Assembly: GCA_028867785.1 (NCBI GenBank)
Contig: JAGWFS010000010.1
Span: forward strand, 1-60,042
Source: Nitrososphaerota archaeon
Lineage (GTDB): Archaea; Thermoproteota; Nitrososphaeria; Nitrososphaerales; Nitrosopumilaceae
Direction of reading: 5' to 3'
Length of the DNA: 60,042 nucleotides
Under the pieces are notes generated by a model, which did no database searches, was not told where the DNA came from, and worked only from the letters and a program-made list of their open reading frames with translations. The translations under genes and the position numbers were made by a program. This document shows, piece by piece, positions 17,193 to 24,998 of this stretch (position 1 is its first letter; the number at the start of each line of letters is the position of its first letter).

Positions 17193-17210
17193 GTCTACTT
17201 GGCATGCCTA
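17186..17210. promoter_or_regulatory. 8+8-bp inverted repeat over the start of the NrdD-like regulator gene
   Basis: TAGGCATG (17186-17193) and CATGCCTA (17203-17210) are exact reverse complements with a 9-nt spacer. On the minus strand the repeat runs from the downstream edge of the TATA-like box (about 17209-17217) to the presumed transcription start and first codons, a typical repressor site. Autoregulation by the encoded winged helix is the simplest reading. Confidence 0.6.
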
Positions 17211-17253
17211 AATAAGATTTATGACAGTCTGATCAGTGCGCAAGCTTTTTAGA

Positions 17254-17415
17254 TCAGTTCTTCTGGACGTCCACACTAAATTCTGACGACGACAGTGTCT
17301 TACCACAAGACGGACACTTACTATTATATGGCCTCATTACATCTTTGATCGATTTTAACATGCGCATGTTTGCTATTTTAGCCCCGCATTTATCGCATAC
17401 AACATCCACTGACAT
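17254..17415 (-). CDS. Small zinc-ribbon protein (53 aa)
   Basis: A short gene read directly from the gap: ATG at 17413-17415, TGA at 17254-17256. The product has two Cys pairs, VCDKCGAKI near the N-terminus and KCPSCGKTL about 24 residues later, forming a classic treble-clef or rubredoxin-like zinc ribbon. Between them is a basic, Met-containing helix (ANMRMLKSIKDVMRPYN) and a short acidic tail follows. A minus-strand TATA-like TTTATAAC centred 26 nt upstream of the ATG supports expression as a leaderless message. The function is not recognised. Such small ribbons often act as nucleic-acid or protein-interaction factors. It lies upstream of the NrdD-like gene in the same direction. Confidence 0.7.
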   Translation of the reverse strand: MSVDVVCDKCGAKIANMRMLKSIKDVMRPYNSKCPSCGKTLSSSEFSVDVQKN

Positions 17416-17486
17416 GAAAAGAGATCCGAAATAATGTTATAAAAGAAAGATTTCGAGTTTTTTTTAATTAACTTACTAAAATTGAT

Positions 17487-17852
17487 TTACTGTTTCTCGA
17501 TTATTATTCCGCGCTCGTCGTGACCGGTTATCTTTATTTTTGTTCCTAGGGGCAGATCTGCCGGAGATTTTATTCCGCCCATAAAGCCTGAAATTCTCAG
17601 CTCGGAGTTATCCACTTTCATGACAACCCAAGCGTATGGGACATATTTTTCATAGCCTTCCGGGGGGACAGTTATTATGGTATATGTAACAACAGTGCCC
17701 TTGCCATCAATTATTACATTTTCAAACCCCTTGTTTCCGCAATTTTGGCAAAAATACGTGGTTACAAGATGCGGATGCCCGCATTTGGTGCATTTTCGTG
17801 CAAGTATCTTGCCTACCTTTGCGTTATTGATGAATTCCTCTTTTGAGAGCAA
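17487..17852 (-). CDS. DUF35 OB-fold protein with zinc ribbon, thiolase partner
   Basis: A 121-aa protein with an N-terminal rubredoxin-like zinc ribbon (Cys21, Cys24, Cys35, Cys38) followed by an OB-fold (GKGTVVTYTIITVPPEGYE, then GTKIKITGHDERG). DUF35 proteins bind acyl-CoA and bridge thiolase to HMG-CoA synthase in the archaeal mevalonate pathway, or accompany other thiolase-like proteins. The gene starts 2 nt after the thiolase stop, so the two are translated as a pair and very likely form a complex. Confidence 0.9.
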   Translation of the reverse strand: MLSKEEFINNAKVGKILARKCTKCGHPHLVTTYFCQNCGNKGFENVIIDGKGTVVTYTIITVPPEGYEKYVPYAWVVMKVDNSELRISGFMGGIKSPADLPLGTKIKITGHDERGIIIEKQ

Positions 17853-17854
17853 GT

Positions 17855-19009
17855 TTATACACTTTGGAAGATGTGAACTGCGCAGCTGGCTCCGGTTGCG
17901 CCAAAGTTGTGCGTGAGGCCGATTTGCGCGTCCCTGACGGTTCGTTCGCCTGCTTTTCCCGTTAACTGATCAAAGACCTCGGCTACCTGCCCGATCCCGG
18001 TTGCGCCTATTGGGTGGCCCTTTGACTTGAGTCCTCCTGACGGGTTTATTGAAATGTCGCTGTTGAGTTTTGTTCTTCCTTGTCGCACTGCCTCTGCGGC
18101 CCTTCCCTTTTCAAAAAAGCCAAGATCCTCAGAATCAACCAACTCGGCAATTGTAAAGCAGTCGTGAACCTCTGCAAAATCGACATCTTTTGGCGTAATG
18201 CCTGCCATCTTGTAGGCTGCCTGGGCTGCAATCTTTGTACTTGGTATTGTAGTGATATGATCCCGTCCCTGCAGTGCGGCAGGTGATCCACCCCTTCCTG
18301 ATCCGATTACTTGAACATAGTCTTTCGAGTGTGCCTTGGCAAATTTTTCGCTGCACAGAATTACTGAGCTTGCTCCATCTGAAAATGGGCAGCAGTCATA
18401 TAGCTTCAAGGGACTTGCAACCACGGCTGATTTGAGCACGTCATCGACGGTAATTTTTTTTCTGAGATGAGCTTTTGGGTTGAGAAGCCCGTTGTCGTGG
18501 TTTTTTACTGCAACCATTGCAAGATCTTCTTCAGTTGCCTTGAACTCTGCAAGATATGCCCGTGCCATGGATGCAAACAGCCCCGGGAATGATGCGCCGG
18601 CCCCACCTTCATAAAAAAAGTCAGAGCAGTACGAAAAGTATGTCGTAGTCCATTCTGTGCCGGTATGCGTTACTTTTTCAACTCCAGTTGCTAAAACTAC
18701 ATCGTAAAATCCTGCAGCTACGTTTGCAAATGCTTCTCTAAATGATACTGAACCGCTTCCACACGCAGATTCAATTGATAATGACGGCACTTCAGGAATT
18801 CCAAGGTTGCTCATTATTACAGGTCCCAGGTGGACTTGCTTGTCTGCAATACCAAACACATTTGAAATGTACCCTGCCTGAATTTCCTTTGGTTCTATGC
18901 CAGCGCTCTCTATTGCGCCCACAGATGCTTGAAGTGCTATATCGGTAATGCTGTCCTCGAGCTTACCATACTTTGTACTGCCAGCGCCAAGAACACAAAC
19001 CTTTTCCAC
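17855..19009 (-). CDS. Thiolase family protein (acetoacetyl-CoA thiolase / SCP-x type)
   Basis: A 384-aa thiolase-fold enzyme catalysing acyl-CoA condensation or cleavage. The nucleophilic Cys83 lies in SIESACGSGSVSF. The C-terminal half has the His motif in NPSGGLKSKGHPIGATG and a downstream HNFGATGASCAVHIF segment, where the second active-site Cys differs from bacterial thiolases, as is common in archaeal SCP-x-like forms. Paired with a DUF35 protein, it could make acetoacetyl-CoA for mevalonate (archaeal lipids) or cleave it in the 3-hydroxypropionate/4-hydroxybutyrate carbon-fixation cycle of thaumarchaea. The sequence does not decide between these. It diverges from the topoisomerase-type zinc-finger gene. 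Confidence 0.9.
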   Translation of the reverse strand: MEKVCVLGAGSTKYGKLEDSITDIALQASVGAIESAGIEPKEIQAGYISNVFGIADKQVHLGPVIMSNLGIPEVPSLSIESACGSGSVSFREAFANVAAGFYDVVLATGVEKVTHTGTEWTTTYFSYCSDFFYEGGAGASFPGLFASMARAYLAEFKATEEDLAMVAVKNHDNGLLNPKAHLRKKITVDDVLKSAVVASPLKLYDCCPFSDGASSVILCSEKFAKAHSKDYVQVIGSGRGGSPAALQGRDHITTIPSTKIAAQAAYKMAGITPKDVDFAEVHDCFTIAELVDSEDLGFFEKGRAAEAVRQGRTKLNSDISINPSGGLKSKGHPIGATGIGQVAEVFDQLTGKAGERTVRDAQIGLTHNFGATGASCAVHIFQSV

Positions 19010-19085
19010 AAATCTCGCTGACTAGATTCCATATAAAAATTCTTCACTACTGTTCTTTAACCGGTCAGACCAGATTGTAATATCA

Positions 19086-19544
19086 ATGAAGAAAAATGCC
19101 GCCCAACTAGTTATGCTAAAAAAAAGATCAGGTACAAGAAACTCTGTCCGGGTTACGGACAAGAAAATTTCAAGGCTCAAAGACGAGATACGCCAATACT
19201 ATGACAGCAACGGCTACCTCTCATGGTCAGAAAAACGGAGAAAATACGTCATTTTAGGAACAAATCTGCCCACAAACGGGCTGGTCGCATGTCCCCAGTG
19301 CAAAGTCGGCATGATCGTGGTTGTCCGCTCCAGGCAGACCAGAAAGCGTTTCATGGGTTGTTCTAACTATCATAACGGCTGCAGGGCGTCTTCTCCGCTG
19401 ATTCAGAGGGGGATGCTTTATGCGACAAAAATTTCGTGCAAGGCTTGCTCGTGGCCCATGATTTTGTTCAGGTATTCAGCGAGACAAAAATGGACGCGGC
19501 TATGCGGCAACATAAGATGCCCCGGCAGGACTGTCAAATCTTAA
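19086..19544 (+). CDS. Stand-alone topoisomerase-type C4 zinc-finger protein
   Basis: A 152-aa basic protein. After a Lys/Arg-rich N-terminal helix (~residues 1-45) it has two C4 zinc fingers of the kind at the C-terminus of type IA topoisomerases. The first is CPQCKVGMIVVVRSRQTRKR followed by FMGCSNYHNGC; the second contains CKAC and CGNIRC. No topoisomerase catalytic domain is present, so it probably binds single-stranded nucleic acid on its own. It overlaps the convergent nitrilase gene by 11 nt at the 3' end. Confidence 0.8.
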   Translation: MKKNAAQLVMLKKRSGTRNSVRVTDKKISRLKDEIRQYYDSNGYLSWSEKRRKYVILGTNLPTNGLVACPQCKVGMIVVVRSRQTRKRFMGCSNYHNGCRASSPLIQRGMLYATKISCKACSWPMILFRYSARQKWTRLCGNIRCPGRTVKS

Positions 19545-20343
19545 AGTCTGCGTATATGTCGGTTCGCCGGTTTTTCAAGAGCGGTAACTTTTTGCGGACC
19601 TGTTTTACTTGATCCACTGATACATCAACTATGCCGATTCCCTCCCTTTTTTTCATATCCAGAAGGACTTTGCCAAAAGGATCCACCACCAGGCTGCGCC
19701 CGCAGTAAATGTTTCCCACCTGATCCGGCGCAATGACATAGCATCCGTTCTCTATTGCCCGCGTCTTGTTGATTGTTATCCAGTGTTCCTCCTTCATCTT
19801 CCCCCTTACCCATGCAGACGGGGCAACTAGAATTTCCGAGCCAGAAGATGACAGCATGCGGGACATTTCAGGAAACCTCAGGTCGTAGCAAATCATCATG
19901 CCAATCTTGCCAGCGGCAGAACTTGCCGGCCTTGCAACTGAGGATCCAGGATAAAGTTTGTCGGATTCTTTGAATCCAAGTGCGTCATAAAGGTGAATTT
20001 TCCTGTATCTTGACACCAGCTTGCCGTTTTTGTCAATCAGAAATGATGTGTCATAGACCCGGTTTGCACGAGGACTCTGTTCATAAAACGTTCCCACAAC
20101 CTGGATTGAATTTTCTTTTGCAGCTTTTGATATTGAAGTGACAAATTCTCCAGATGTTTTTTCTGCCAGGCCTGCAAGCTCTGATGCAGACTGGTTGGAT
20201 GGGGTATAGAACATCATAAACTCTGGAAAGGCACAGAGCTTTGAGCCCCTCCTTGATGCTTGTTTGATGTAGCCGAGAACTTTTTTGAGGTTTTTTTCTT
20301 TTCGAGTGTCAGCTTTCATCTGTACGACTGCAATTTTTGTCAC
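19534..20343 (-). CDS. Nitrilase-superfamily carbon-nitrogen hydrolase (Nit-like)
   Basis: A 269-aa enzyme with the nitrilase catalytic triad: Glu41 in CAFPEF, Lys in YRKIHLYD, and Cys in MICYDLRFPE. The following segment LVAPSAWVRG and the length fit the Nit1/Nit2 branch, which hydrolyses amides such as deaminated glutathione or omega-amidated 2-oxo acids. The substrate cannot be fixed from sequence. The 3' end overlaps the zinc-finger gene by 11 nt; the upstream neighbour in the same direction is a small tautomerase. Confidence 0.9.
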   Translation of the reverse strand: MTKIAVVQMKADTRKEKNLKKVLGYIKQASRRGSKLCAFPEFMMFYTPSNQSASELAGLAEKTSGEFVTSISKAAKENSIQVVGTFYEQSPRANRVYDTSFLIDKNGKLVSRYRKIHLYDALGFKESDKLYPGSSVARPASSAAGKIGMMICYDLRFPEMSRMLSSSGSEILVAPSAWVRGKMKEEHWITINKTRAIENGCYVIAPDQVGNIYCGRSLVVDPFGKVLLDMKKREGIGIVDVSVDQVKQVRKKLPLLKNRRTDIYADFKI

Positions 20344-20397
20344 AGATTTTGTGAATTTTTATAAAATAAAAGTGTGTTTAGAGAGTACACTGGATAA

Positions 20398-20574
20398 TTA
20401 GAGAGGATTGCCTGCCATATACCAGTTCTCTTTTGGATTTTCTTCAAAAACCACAATTACGTGGTTTTCCTTGGTTTTGAGAATCTCTACGGCTGCTTTT
20501 GTGACTGCTTTTGCAAATTCCTCTTTCTGTTTTTCGGTTCTTCCAGGATACATGGAGACTGTTATCAGCGGCAT
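20398..20574 (-). CDS. 4-oxalocrotonate tautomerase-like protein (58 aa)
   Basis: A short gene found in the gap: ATG at 20572-20574, TAA at 20398-20400. The sequence opens MPLITVSMYPGRTEKQKEEF, giving Pro1 after Met removal, the catalytic base of the tautomerase superfamily. It continues with the beta-alpha-beta pattern and VIVVFEENPKENWY, the usual 4-OT C-terminal motif. Length (58 aa) is normal for 4-OT monomers, which assemble as hexamers. Substrate is unknown. A minus-strand AT-rich element about 25 nt upstream could be its TATA box. Confidence 0.9.
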   Translation of the reverse strand: MPLITVSMYPGRTEKQKEEFAKAVTKAAVEILKTKENHVIVVFEENPKENWYMAGNPL

Positions 20575-20630
20575 GCTGTTTTGCCAGGTTTATGAGATTT
20601 ATTTCTTGGGAATTGCAACGCCGATGCAGA

Positions 20631-21359
20631 CTAGGCATGTCCCTTCCAGCCATACCGTGTTCCATACATAAATTCCGAGCCGTGTGTCTTTTTGTACAGG
20701 AACCCGCAGAACAGGCCGATGAGAAATCCTCCAATGTGAGCAAAGAACGCAACTCCAGATGCCGAGCCCAGAAATGCCGGCAGTAGGTTTTGGAAGATAA
20801 ACCAGAACGGCAGATACCATTTTGCAGAGATTCTGATGAGTCTGGTAAAGAATCCCATGAACAGCAGGGTCACGACCTTCACATTTGGAAACAGTATGAG
20901 ATATGCCCCAAGCACGCCAGAGATTGCACCGGATGCGCCTATTGCCGGTATCGGGCTAGATGGATCAGACAATACGTGAGTAAATCCCGCTACCAACCCC
21001 CAGAAAAGATACAGGCCTAGATATTTTCCCCTCCCAAACCTGTGTTCTATGTTGTCTCCAAAAATATACAGGAACAACATGTTTCCCCCGATGTGGATTA
21101 GTCCTTCATGCAGAAACATCGACGTGAAAATACTTGTGACTACACCGTACTGATGATTTGCAAGCCCGTTGCTTATCACCTGCGGTATCGTCCCATAGTT
21201 CAACATCATTGTCTCGGCCCTGCTGTTGGTTAGCTCAAAAAATTGGTGAGTTGCTGCAATTTCCCAGAAGAATACGACTATGTTAACGAGAATTAATGCA
21301 TAGGTTACGTACGGCCTGTAGCCAGGAGGTTTTGGATTTTCATCCCTGATTGGTAACAT
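20631..21359 (-). CDS. Rhomboid-family intramembrane serine protease
   Basis: A 242-aa membrane protein with about six or seven helices. The catalytic dyad is visible: Ser143 in GASGAISGVLGAY and His208 in FFAHIGGFLIG. The conserved HIGGNMLFLYIFGDNIE (helix 2 and loop) and the GxxxExxxG-like region GDNIEHRFGRGKYL are also present. It cleaves membrane-spanning segments of other proteins. Substrates are unknown; the neighbourhood is rich in membrane-anchored exoproteins. Confidence 0.93.
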   Translation of the reverse strand: MLPIRDENPKPPGYRPYVTYALILVNIVVFFWEIAATHQFFELTNSRAETMMLNYGTIPQVISNGLANHQYGVVTSIFTSMFLHEGLIHIGGNMLFLYIFGDNIEHRFGRGKYLGLYLFWGLVAGFTHVLSDPSSPIPAIGASGAISGVLGAYLILFPNVKVVTLLFMGFFTRLIRISAKWYLPFWFIFQNLLPAFLGSASGVAFFAHIGGFLIGLFCGFLYKKTHGSEFMYGTRYGWKGHA

Positions 21360-21404
21360 CAGACGATAAAATCACAATTAGTTTGTATAAATAGCATTAG
21401 TGGG

Positions 21405-23123
21405 CTAGACTGTGATTATTCCAATTTTTATAAGATACTGGATGCCTGCGACAAACGTTTGATCATCTATCTGTCCGTTAGACCACCAGCCTGCGTTTGA
21501 CTTGACCCACTGGGGTATCTGGACGCCGGGTGAGGCCTGACCCTGCTGCGACGCCGGTATCTGAATTATGCCCTGCTTTATCATGTACTGGATTCCGGAT
21601 GCAAAGGTAGAGTCGTCTATGGTATTTTGTGACCACCATTTTGCATTGTTCTTTACCCATGACGGTATTACGATTGGCGTGTTCGTATTGGTTGGAGGCG
21701 GATTGTTTGTCTGTATCAGCCCGCCTTGGTTTTGAGGTTGGTCTCCTATGGCAACAACTCCCGTATCGGCAGTAACCGTAGATGGAATGACCAGGTTGCC
21801 CCTGGCAATTCCTATTCTTGAGGTGTCAGGCAGTCCTGTCGGGCCTACTACGGACGTGATGTTCATCTGTACCGAGTAGATTCCGTTGCCGGGCAGGTTG
21901 AGGGTCTGCGTGTCCACTGAGGATTTTGCAACCAGGTTGCTCTTAGAGAGTATCGGGCTGCCGCTGCTGTCCAGTATCTTTAGATCATAGTGCACGTCCC
22001 CGTTGACTGGCTTCTCGGTGAATGCATCAAAGAACGAAAGCTGCAGTTTGTTTTGCGAATTTGCAGTGATATCGGTCGGATTCCATCCCATCTTTACCCC
22101 CCATCCTCCAAAGTCAGTGAGCGCGCTGTTTGACGTCTGCACGTTGGGCTTGGCAGGTGCAAGGGTAAAGTTCATCGTGTCCGTGCCAGGAGGCATGTGC
22201 TTTGCCATGTCCTGTATGTCTATCTTGTTTAGCAGTATGTGTGCAATGACCGCGGTTCCGGAGGTATACGGGTCAACAATGAGTCTTCTGCCAGTTATTT
22301 GATAGCCGTTCATTGTTGCAGAATACGTCGGGGTGTTTGTAAACTCCTTGAAGGATTTTGGAATGTGAATTTCCTCGTGCACAAAGATTGGCTGGTTTGC
22401 AAGTCTTGTCATGTTCCAGTCAAAGGGCATTGAATATGAGATCTGCATTTTTGACGGATCAAAATTAAAGTCGTCGTTTATCTTGTCATAGTATGAGATT
22501 ATTGTAGAGTTGTAGGTGTTTCCGTTGTATGTGAGATCGTGGCTTGAGACGTCGCCGACGCTGAGATAGGCATCAAAGTTTGGTATAGCCTGCGGATTGG
22601 TGGTCGTATCAAAGATATTCTTGTCAAAGTCAATCGAGAACATCTGTATGTTAAAGTGATACAGCCCTCCCTCGTTGAATATTGGCCCGTTTACAACAAT
22701 AGGATCGTCTCCATTGTCAGGCACCCACGCATCAAGGGTTGGTTCTTTATCTGCATATACAGTCCAGGTTTTATCGTTGTTCGGATTAATCTCCATGTTG
22801 AGTATCCCGTCATGTGTGTGAAGGAGTTCCCGGAACAGCAGCTGGTTGTGTTTTGTGACGGTAAGGAAAAATGATATGTGCTGGAGTGTTTCATTGGTGT
22901 TTGCATCGAACCATCTGAAAAACACCGTCGGCTGTATGCCGGAATTGGAGTAGAGTATTGTCGGATTTAGCTTTATGAAGACCTGGACCTGCCTGTTTCC
23001 TACCGATGCAGGCGGAAGGTTTTCCATGGCAAAGCCGTCGCCAAACGCGTTGCGCGGTAGCGACGAAAATACAATAGATGCAAGCAGAAATGCAAAAAGC
23101 GAAAACTTGAAAAGTTTTTTCAA
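21405..23123 (-). CDS. Secreted protein with tandem Trp-rich C-terminal repeats
   Basis: A 572-aa exported protein. It has a signal peptide (residues 1-28, NAFG/DGF). The N-terminal region begins FAMENLPPASVGNRQVQVFI and continues as beta-rich Ig-like domains with several Asn-X-Ser/Thr sites. Two tandem copies of a 38-residue repeat close the protein (residues 485-522 and 535-572), each with a WVKxNAxWW core, an IDDxTF motif and IQYxIKxGII. I recognise this layout from thaumarchaeal surface proteins but no enzymatic motif could be assigned (the one HEE-containing segment, VHEEIH, lacks HExxH spacing). It is divergent from another exoprotein, with a 29-bp dyad between them. Confidence 0.65.
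   Translation of the reverse strand: MKKLFKFSLFAFLLASIVFSSLPRNAFGDGFAMENLPPASVGNRQVQVFIKLNPTILYSNSGIQPTVFFRWFDANTNETLQHISFFLTVTKHNQLLFRELLHTHDGILNMEINPNNDKTWTVYADKEPTLDAWVPDNGDDPIVVNGPIFNEGGLYHFNIQMFSIDFDKNIFDTTTNPQAIPNFDAYLSVGDVSSHDLTYNGNTYNSTIISYYDKINDDFNFDPSKMQISYSMPFDWNMTRLANQPIFVHEEIHIPKSFKEFTNTPTYSATMNGYQITGRRLIVDPYTSGTAVIAHILLNKIDIQDMAKHMPPGTDTMNFTLAPAKPNVQTSNSALTDFGGWGVKMGWNPTDITANSQNKLQLSFFDAFTEKPVNGDVHYDLKILDSSGSPILSKSNLVAKSSVDTQTLNLPGNGIYSVQMNITSVVGPTGLPDTSRIGIARGNLVIPSTVTADTGVVAIGDQPQNQGGLIQTNNPPPTNTNTPIVIPSWVKNNAKWWSQNTIDDSTFASGIQYMIKQGIIQIPASQQGQASPGVQIPQWVKSNAGWWSNGQIDDQTFVAGIQYLIKIGIITV
21408..21671 (-). repeat. Trp-rich module, two tandem copies
   Basis: Two 38-codon repeats separated by 12 codons at the C-terminus of the 572-aa exoprotein. 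Shared positions: IPxWVK, NAxWW, IDDxTF, GIQYxIKxGII. Related to the module at 9817-9924. Confidence 0.75.
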
Positions 23124-23161
23124 TTATAGTACCCGATCCACAATGCGGCCCGCTTCATATT

Positions 23162-23190
23162 TAATGGTAGCTCTATTCTCATTACCATTA
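23162..23190. promoter_or_regulatory. 29-bp dyad between divergent exoprotein genes
   Basis: TAATGGTA (23162-23169) and TACCATTA (23183-23190) are exact reverse complements with a 13-nt spacer. A TATA-like TTATAT (about 23188-23193) for the rightward gene overlaps the right arm, and an AT-rich TTAAATAT for the leftward gene overlaps the left arm. One regulator could thus control both genes. Confidence 0.5.
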
Positions 23191-23216
23191 TATTATTACC
23201 AGAGTTTAACTGGCTT

Positions 23217-24110
23217 GTGAAAAATTGGCAGAAATCCTACATGGCTCTGGTTGCTGCAGGGATTATTGCTGTTGTTGCAATCAGTTTTCCATTACAGGAA
23301 CATAGCTCGGTACTGGCGCAAAGTTCGCCTGCAGGATCAAACGCAAATAAAATGACGGGATCAGATTCAAAGAACCCTACATCCATGCCAAATTCCGAAT
23401 ACGTCAATTCAACAAGCCCGTCCGGAGTAATGTATACTGCAAAGTTTGAGTGCGGTTCAATTTTTGCAGGAGAGGGTCCGCTCAGGCCCGGCCATTACGA
23501 TACTGATGTGAGCATGTTCAACAAAGAGAGATCAGAGTCGACAATATTTTGGAATGTCGTAGTAAACAACGGGCCCAGCTCAAACGCAATGCTGGTCCGC
23601 CTAGGTCCAGAGAACGCTACAAGCATAACATGCCAGGACATTAGACAGGTTCTTGGCAATTACAATGAGAACTTCCTTGAGGGATTCATCATAATGAACG
23701 TGCCGTTTGATTCAATTTTACAGTCTTCCAAGGGAGTTACAATATCAAATGCAGGCTATGATTCCAATCCTTTGGAGGTGCAGGTTTTCTATACTGCAAA
23801 TGCCCTGGACACACTGCCTCACGAGGTTGTTGTGGACAAGATAGCATTTTACATAATTCAGGACGGTACGGGAAAGATTCCGGCAAACATGATGAGGCAG
23901 ACGCTCGATATTTCCATTCCTTCTTCGCTCAATGAACTGTCCAACACAGGGGATAGGGTAAAGGAAGTCCTTGCCAAGCAGTACAATCTTACAAGTGACG
24001 ACCTGCCAAAGGTGGTAGTGCGGATACAAAGTGTCAATGTAGGAGTTGGCGTGCTAATTGACGATCATGCAATATCACTCAGTACGGTAAGACCGCAGTT
24101 GACCCCGTGA
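23217..24110 (+). CDS. Secreted protein of unknown function
   Basis: A 297-aa exported protein with a GTG start. Residues 1-35 form a signal peptide (hydrophobic core, cleavage near SVLAQ). A low-complexity Ser/Asn linker precedes a domain with KFECGSIFAGEGPLRPGHYD and a pair of distant Cys residues (CGS, CQD) that could form a disulfide. The C-terminal half is beta-rich. No family was recognised. The GTG lies about 26 nt after a TATA-like box, consistent with a leaderless message. It converges on znuB. Confidence 0.6.
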   Translation: MKNWQKSYMALVAAGIIAVVAISFPLQEHSSVLAQSSPAGSNANKMTGSDSKNPTSMPNSEYVNSTSPSGVMYTAKFECGSIFAGEGPLRPGHYDTDVSMFNKERSESTIFWNVVVNNGPSSNAMLVRLGPENATSITCQDIRQVLGNYNENFLEGFIIMNVPFDSILQSSKGVTISNAGYDSNPLEVQVFYTANALDTLPHEVVVDKIAFYIIQDGTGKIPANMMRQTLDISIPSSLNELSNTGDRVKEVLAKQYNLTSDDLPKVVVRIQSVNVGVGVLIDDHAISLSTVRPQLTP

Positions 24111-24155
24111 CTGTAGAGACAGCGTAGTAATCCGTTATTCTAGTTTGTCCTGCAG

Positions 24156-24995
24156 TTAGGAAATTTCTTGCAGTACCGCTTTTTTTGAGAACAGACCTGC
24201 ATGTCTTGCCAGCAGTGTACCGACATACATTGCAACCAGTATCATTACTATGCTTCCCGACGGTGCAAGGTTGAGCGGATATGACAGGATTATTCCAATC
24301 ATGGTTGCAGCAACCGACAGGGAGATGGAAATTATCATCGTTTTTTTGAATCCTTTCCCCATCATCATGCTTGTTATATTTGGAAGGACTATTAGTGCGG
24401 AAATAAGCAGGATTCCAACAAGCCTCATGGTTATGATTACGGTAACAGCTGCCAGAGCTATGAAAAGATAATTCAGCTTCTCGACGGAGACCCCGTTTAT
24501 TTTGGCTTGTTCTTCGTCAAACGTGAAATGCAGGAGAGGCTTTCTAAATACAAGCAGCGTAGCAATCACACCACCACTTATTCCTATGAAGGACAGTGTG
24601 TCGCTCGTGTTTGTTAACAAGACACTTCCAAAGAGAAAGCTGAAAAGATCAATGGTGAACCCGTGAGCTGCGCTCACAAGTATTACTCCCATGCCCAGTC
24701 CAGAGGACAGCATGACAGCAATTGCCGCATCCCCGGATATCTTGGTGCTCTTCCTCAGCTTTGTAATCCCCATTGCTGCCGATACGGATACTGCGGTAGC
24801 AGTCCATATCGGATACACATTGAGAAAATACCCAAGAGCTATGCCGCCAAATGCCATGTGAGAGAGAGCGTCTCCAAAAAGCGAATACCGTTTCAATACC
24901 AGGTACAATCCCACCATTGCACAACAGACCGCAGCAGCTATGCCAGTGATCAGCGCTCTCTGCATAAAACCATACGTCAAAAAATCGAGGCCCAT
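24156..24995 (-). CDS. znuB: ZnuB-type metal ABC transporter permease
   Basis: A 279-aa ABC-3 family permease with about eight membrane helices. FGDALSHMAFGGIALGYFLN near residue 35 is the conserved start of this family, and LIVLPNITSMM matches the later conserved helix. It forms the membrane channel of a zinc (or manganese) importer with the ATPase 4 nt upstream and the binding protein before it. Confidence 0.93.
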   Translation of the reverse strand: MGLDFLTYGFMQRALITGIAAAVCCAMVGLYLVLKRYSLFGDALSHMAFGGIALGYFLNVYPIWTATAVSVSAAMGITKLRKSTKISGDAAIAVMLSSGLGMGVILVSAAHGFTIDLFSFLFGSVLLTNTSDTLSFIGISGGVIATLLVFRKPLLHFTFDEEQAKINGVSVEKLNYLFIALAAVTVIITMRLVGILLISALIVLPNITSMMMGKGFKKTMIISISLSVAATMIGIILSYPLNLAPSGSIVMILVAMYVGTLLARHAGLFSKKAVLQEIS

Positions 24996-24998
24996 CTG

